Source: Owenia fusiformis (Eukaryota; Annelida; Polychaeta; Sabellida; Oweniidae). Taken from it: a stretch of 64,000 nucleotides of DNA. Each line of letters starts with the position of its first letter. Positions within the stretch are counted from its first letter, which is position 1. Shown here in pieces: positions 61,514-64,000 of the stretch. The position numbers were made by a program, and so were the translations under genes. The stretch covers positions 19,971,520 through 20,035,519 of the forward strand of contig CAIIXF020000012.1 in NCBI GenBank assembly GCA_903813345.2, in the 5' to 3' direction. The notes below the pieces were generated by a model. The model had not been told where the DNA came from and searched no databases. It worked only from the letters and a program-made list of their open reading frames with translations.

Positions 61514-63170
61514 AACTATAAAATGTTCAAATAATCAAATGTTCTGAATGATATCAATTCACATAACATATCATTTTAAGTGATTTAATAAACATGTTAT
61601 ATTTTAATTATTTTACAATATGTGAATAGTAGATGGGTGTTATATACTCCTATATAAAATAATACACCCCCTTACATAAGTATTGAAAATTTCCATTTTT
61701 AGAGTGGTGTATATGTATATAATACAGTGTATAAAGAACATGTACAATTTGTACATGTTATTGCACATAATTATTTAAAGGTAGATCTGCATACTGAGAA
61801 TTTTATTTCATTTTCATGTAAATACTTACAAATTATGGTAGAATACATCCAGTAATATAAATGTTCAAGATAAAAAATGTTTCAAATCGATGATGATGAC
61901 ATTCTTGAGACATTTGGATCTACCTTATTATACATACAGTAGGCATTCAGGCCATTCTGGCTAAAATGAATGCTATCATCACTTTAGTTTTATGCAATTT
62001 ATCATTACAAAATAGCACTGAAGAGGACTTTGTGATGGCGATACCATTTGATTTTTGTACAAACACAAATATTCTTTTGACCCTAGGAATTTGATTTCAA
62101 TGATAATTTTACTCCCAAAATGTAAAACCTGATGAAGTCACAACAACTACAGTCTCTGTCTGGCTATAAGAAGGGTAATCTTTAGAGTTCTCTAAATATC
62201 CCTTCATTTTCTGTATTTTTTAACATATTCTAATGACATTCTCACACAATATGGAATTTACAAAGCCTTATTAATCCAGTAAAATATTTAACAAAACAGA
62301 AATATTTTTATTAAATGGTTTTTATAGTAGTCAATTAAGTTTTCTGGATTGATAAGTCTGTGTAGCAGAATCTGTGAAAATGTACAATATACCTAAAAAG
62401 TGAAAAATAGAAGGATATCATTAGAACTTTATGATCACCCAGTATAATATGACATCCTCTTGTCTACAAAGTATATCTAATTTTCCACTGTTTTGAGAAT
62501 TAAAGACTACAAAACATGAGTATTTAACTTCATAATTGGGTTAAAAATTTAAAATAAAAAGACATGAACAGTAACACACACTTGTTGTTGCACTTGAAGA
62601 ATGCTATAATTCGCCACCCCATATGGGGGTGGTTGGAACAAGAAATTTTGTCATCAAGATCGCATGAAAACCATATATCTGTGTGTCTTGTCCCTAAGAT
62701 CAATCCAGGAATGTTTATTGAATTAAACTTGAGCAGTTCAAAAAATCTCCACTTAGATACTTTATAATGAGATGTTCATGTAATAAATAGGACAATCAAC
62801 TCTTACTAAAATAACAATAAAATAAGTGCATGCATAAATAATATTCAATACTTATGCATGTAGTGTGTAAACTGTTTAATAAAACACTATTTTGTCATTT
62901 CGCAAAAACCACAATGGTGAGTTCTCATTTATGTTTTAGTTATTCCTCTAGATGTTATCATGTTCTAATCATGATTCTGCCACATGATATTTTAGATTTT
63001 GACATACCTGTAGGCCTATATATCATATCCATTGTGAATTTCAAATTCTCTAAACTAAAATTGTAAAAAGTTGTCTAGGTTAATGCTTTGACATTTAAAA
63101 TATGATGCACAATAGGACTAAAATATAACACACCTGAGCATATAGTGAATTTGACCATACATAACATCAA
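61514..63170. other. No supported feature
   Basis: AT-rich region 3' of DPH1 without a convincing gene; all frames are under about 70 codons. Confidence 0.35.
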
Positions 63171-63545
63171 CAAAGGACAAGTCTTGGTTTGGAGAACAGT
63201 CTCCTGGGCTAATAATTCTTTTTATGAAAAATATAGAAATATCACCTAAATTATGAATATTCAAAAGAGTAAGATGTATAAATATCACAATTGCCCTAAG
63301 CAGGGATAACTGTGCTATAGACCGATTTAATAGAATACAAGTCTCAATTTGATGAAAAAAGTTCATCGGTGTACTGCGCTAATAATGTTTTATGAAAAAT
63401 CTATAATTGTCACCCAAATTAAATTATAAATATTCAAAAGAAGACATTAGAATCTATATTATGTAAAAAATCAAAATTGTCCGAAGCAGGGATGACACTC
63501 AGTTAGAGCGATGAACTTCGTTCTCCAAACCAGAATAGTCCTTTG
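63171..63545. mobile_element. TIR element with internal direct duplication
   Basis: CAAAGGACAAGTCTTGGTTT at the left and the inverse of CAAAGGACTATTCTGGTTTG at the right, continuing GGAGAAC. Inside, a unit of about 175 bp occurs twice (GCTAATAAT..TTTTATGAAAAAT..AAATATTCAAAAGA, from about 63208 and 63380). Confidence 0.78.
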
Positions 63546-63655
63546 AGATATTGAACATAAAATGATGTTATAAAAGTGTTGGACAGTGGGTTAAATTTGT
63601 TAATTGTTTGTGTTGATTCATATCACTGCTTTGTCTTCAATGTGTTGTGCATATG

Positions 63656-63748
63656 CAGTAAAACCAGTCTAATTCAAATGTCATTGGGACCAGCCAAAAG
63701 TGAAAATTGTTCAGATTAGAGAGGTGATTGGATAAACAGGTTTTACTG
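63656..63748. mobile_element. Minimal CAGTAAAACC TIR element (93 bp)
   Basis: CAGTAAAACCAGTCTAATTC at the left and GATAAACAGGTTTTACTG at the right with TA at the right flank; shares CATTGGGACCAGCC with the copies at 24233 and 25294. Confidence 0.75.
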
Positions 63749-64000
63749 TAATATATGTACAAGTGTATACTAGTGGTGATATCCTCAACATTAGAGCAAC
63801 TGGGCTTGGCACCCTGACAAATTTAAAATTTCAAGTGAAAGTATTAAAATCTGGTAAAACAAAGAATGTAAAATTAGGACTTAAAAACTTGTTGAGAAAA
63901 ATCTGGGGAGATCAGTGTCCGGTGCAAAAACTATTAGACATATGTGTGAGAACACATGGTCCCTGGATACTGGCAGTGTATATGATGTTTTGTGTGTTTA

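Overview
The window is AT-rich nuclear DNA from an animal, most likely a marine invertebrate. The evidence is long introns with GT..AG ends, genes whose proteins match animal families along their whole length, and a dense load of short inverted-repeat DNA elements, minisatellites and one 5'-truncated LINE. A mollusc or other spiralian is my best guess from the repeat style (tandem blocks with 'aatggccgcc' motifs, 'tacatgtac' words), but the sequence does not settle the phylum.

Four genes can be supported. (1) Mitochondrial malate dehydrogenase (MDH2 type), minus strand, 33843 down to 12054. I rebuilt it as nine coding exons giving 340 residues. Its penultimate exon is present twice (18723-18571 and 18158-18006), with equal length and phase, as for mutually exclusive alternative exons. 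(2) STYXL1 (MK-STYX), plus strand, 34234-41371, nine exons, 296 residues: a rhodanese-like domain followed by a phosphatase fold whose catalytic Cys is replaced by Ser. Its start codon lies 390 bp from that of MDH2, head to head, the arrangement known for the human MDH2/STYXL1 pair. (3) An orphan rhodopsin-like receptor in a single exon, plus strand, 44557-46110. (4) DPH1, plus strand, 50519-60889, ten exons, 455 residues: the catalytic subunit for the first step of diphthamide synthesis on elongation factor 2.

Layout: 1-12 kb is repeat-rich DNA with no supported host gene (foldback elements, tandem blocks, a LINE at 7390-9852 with a 12-bp target duplication, and a LINE tail at about 10.2-10.5 kb). 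12-34 kb is MDH2, whose introns hold two hAT-type MITEs with perfect 8-bp target duplications and several minisatellites. One minisatellite is an expansion of the end of MDH2 exon 2 together with its splice donor. 34-41.4 kb is STYXL1. 41.4-50.5 kb holds the receptor among large inverted-repeat elements. 50.5-60.9 kb is DPH1, whose first intron is almost entirely a nest of palindromic elements. 60.9-64 kb is repeat DNA.

MDH2 acts in the mitochondrial matrix, and human STYXL1 is reported to act on a mitochondrial phosphatase, so the shared promoter may co-express two mitochondria-linked proteins. The receptor and DPH1 have no evident functional tie to that pair. All exon models come from reading frames, splice consensus, phase agreement and recalled family sequences; no alignment or RNA data were available.
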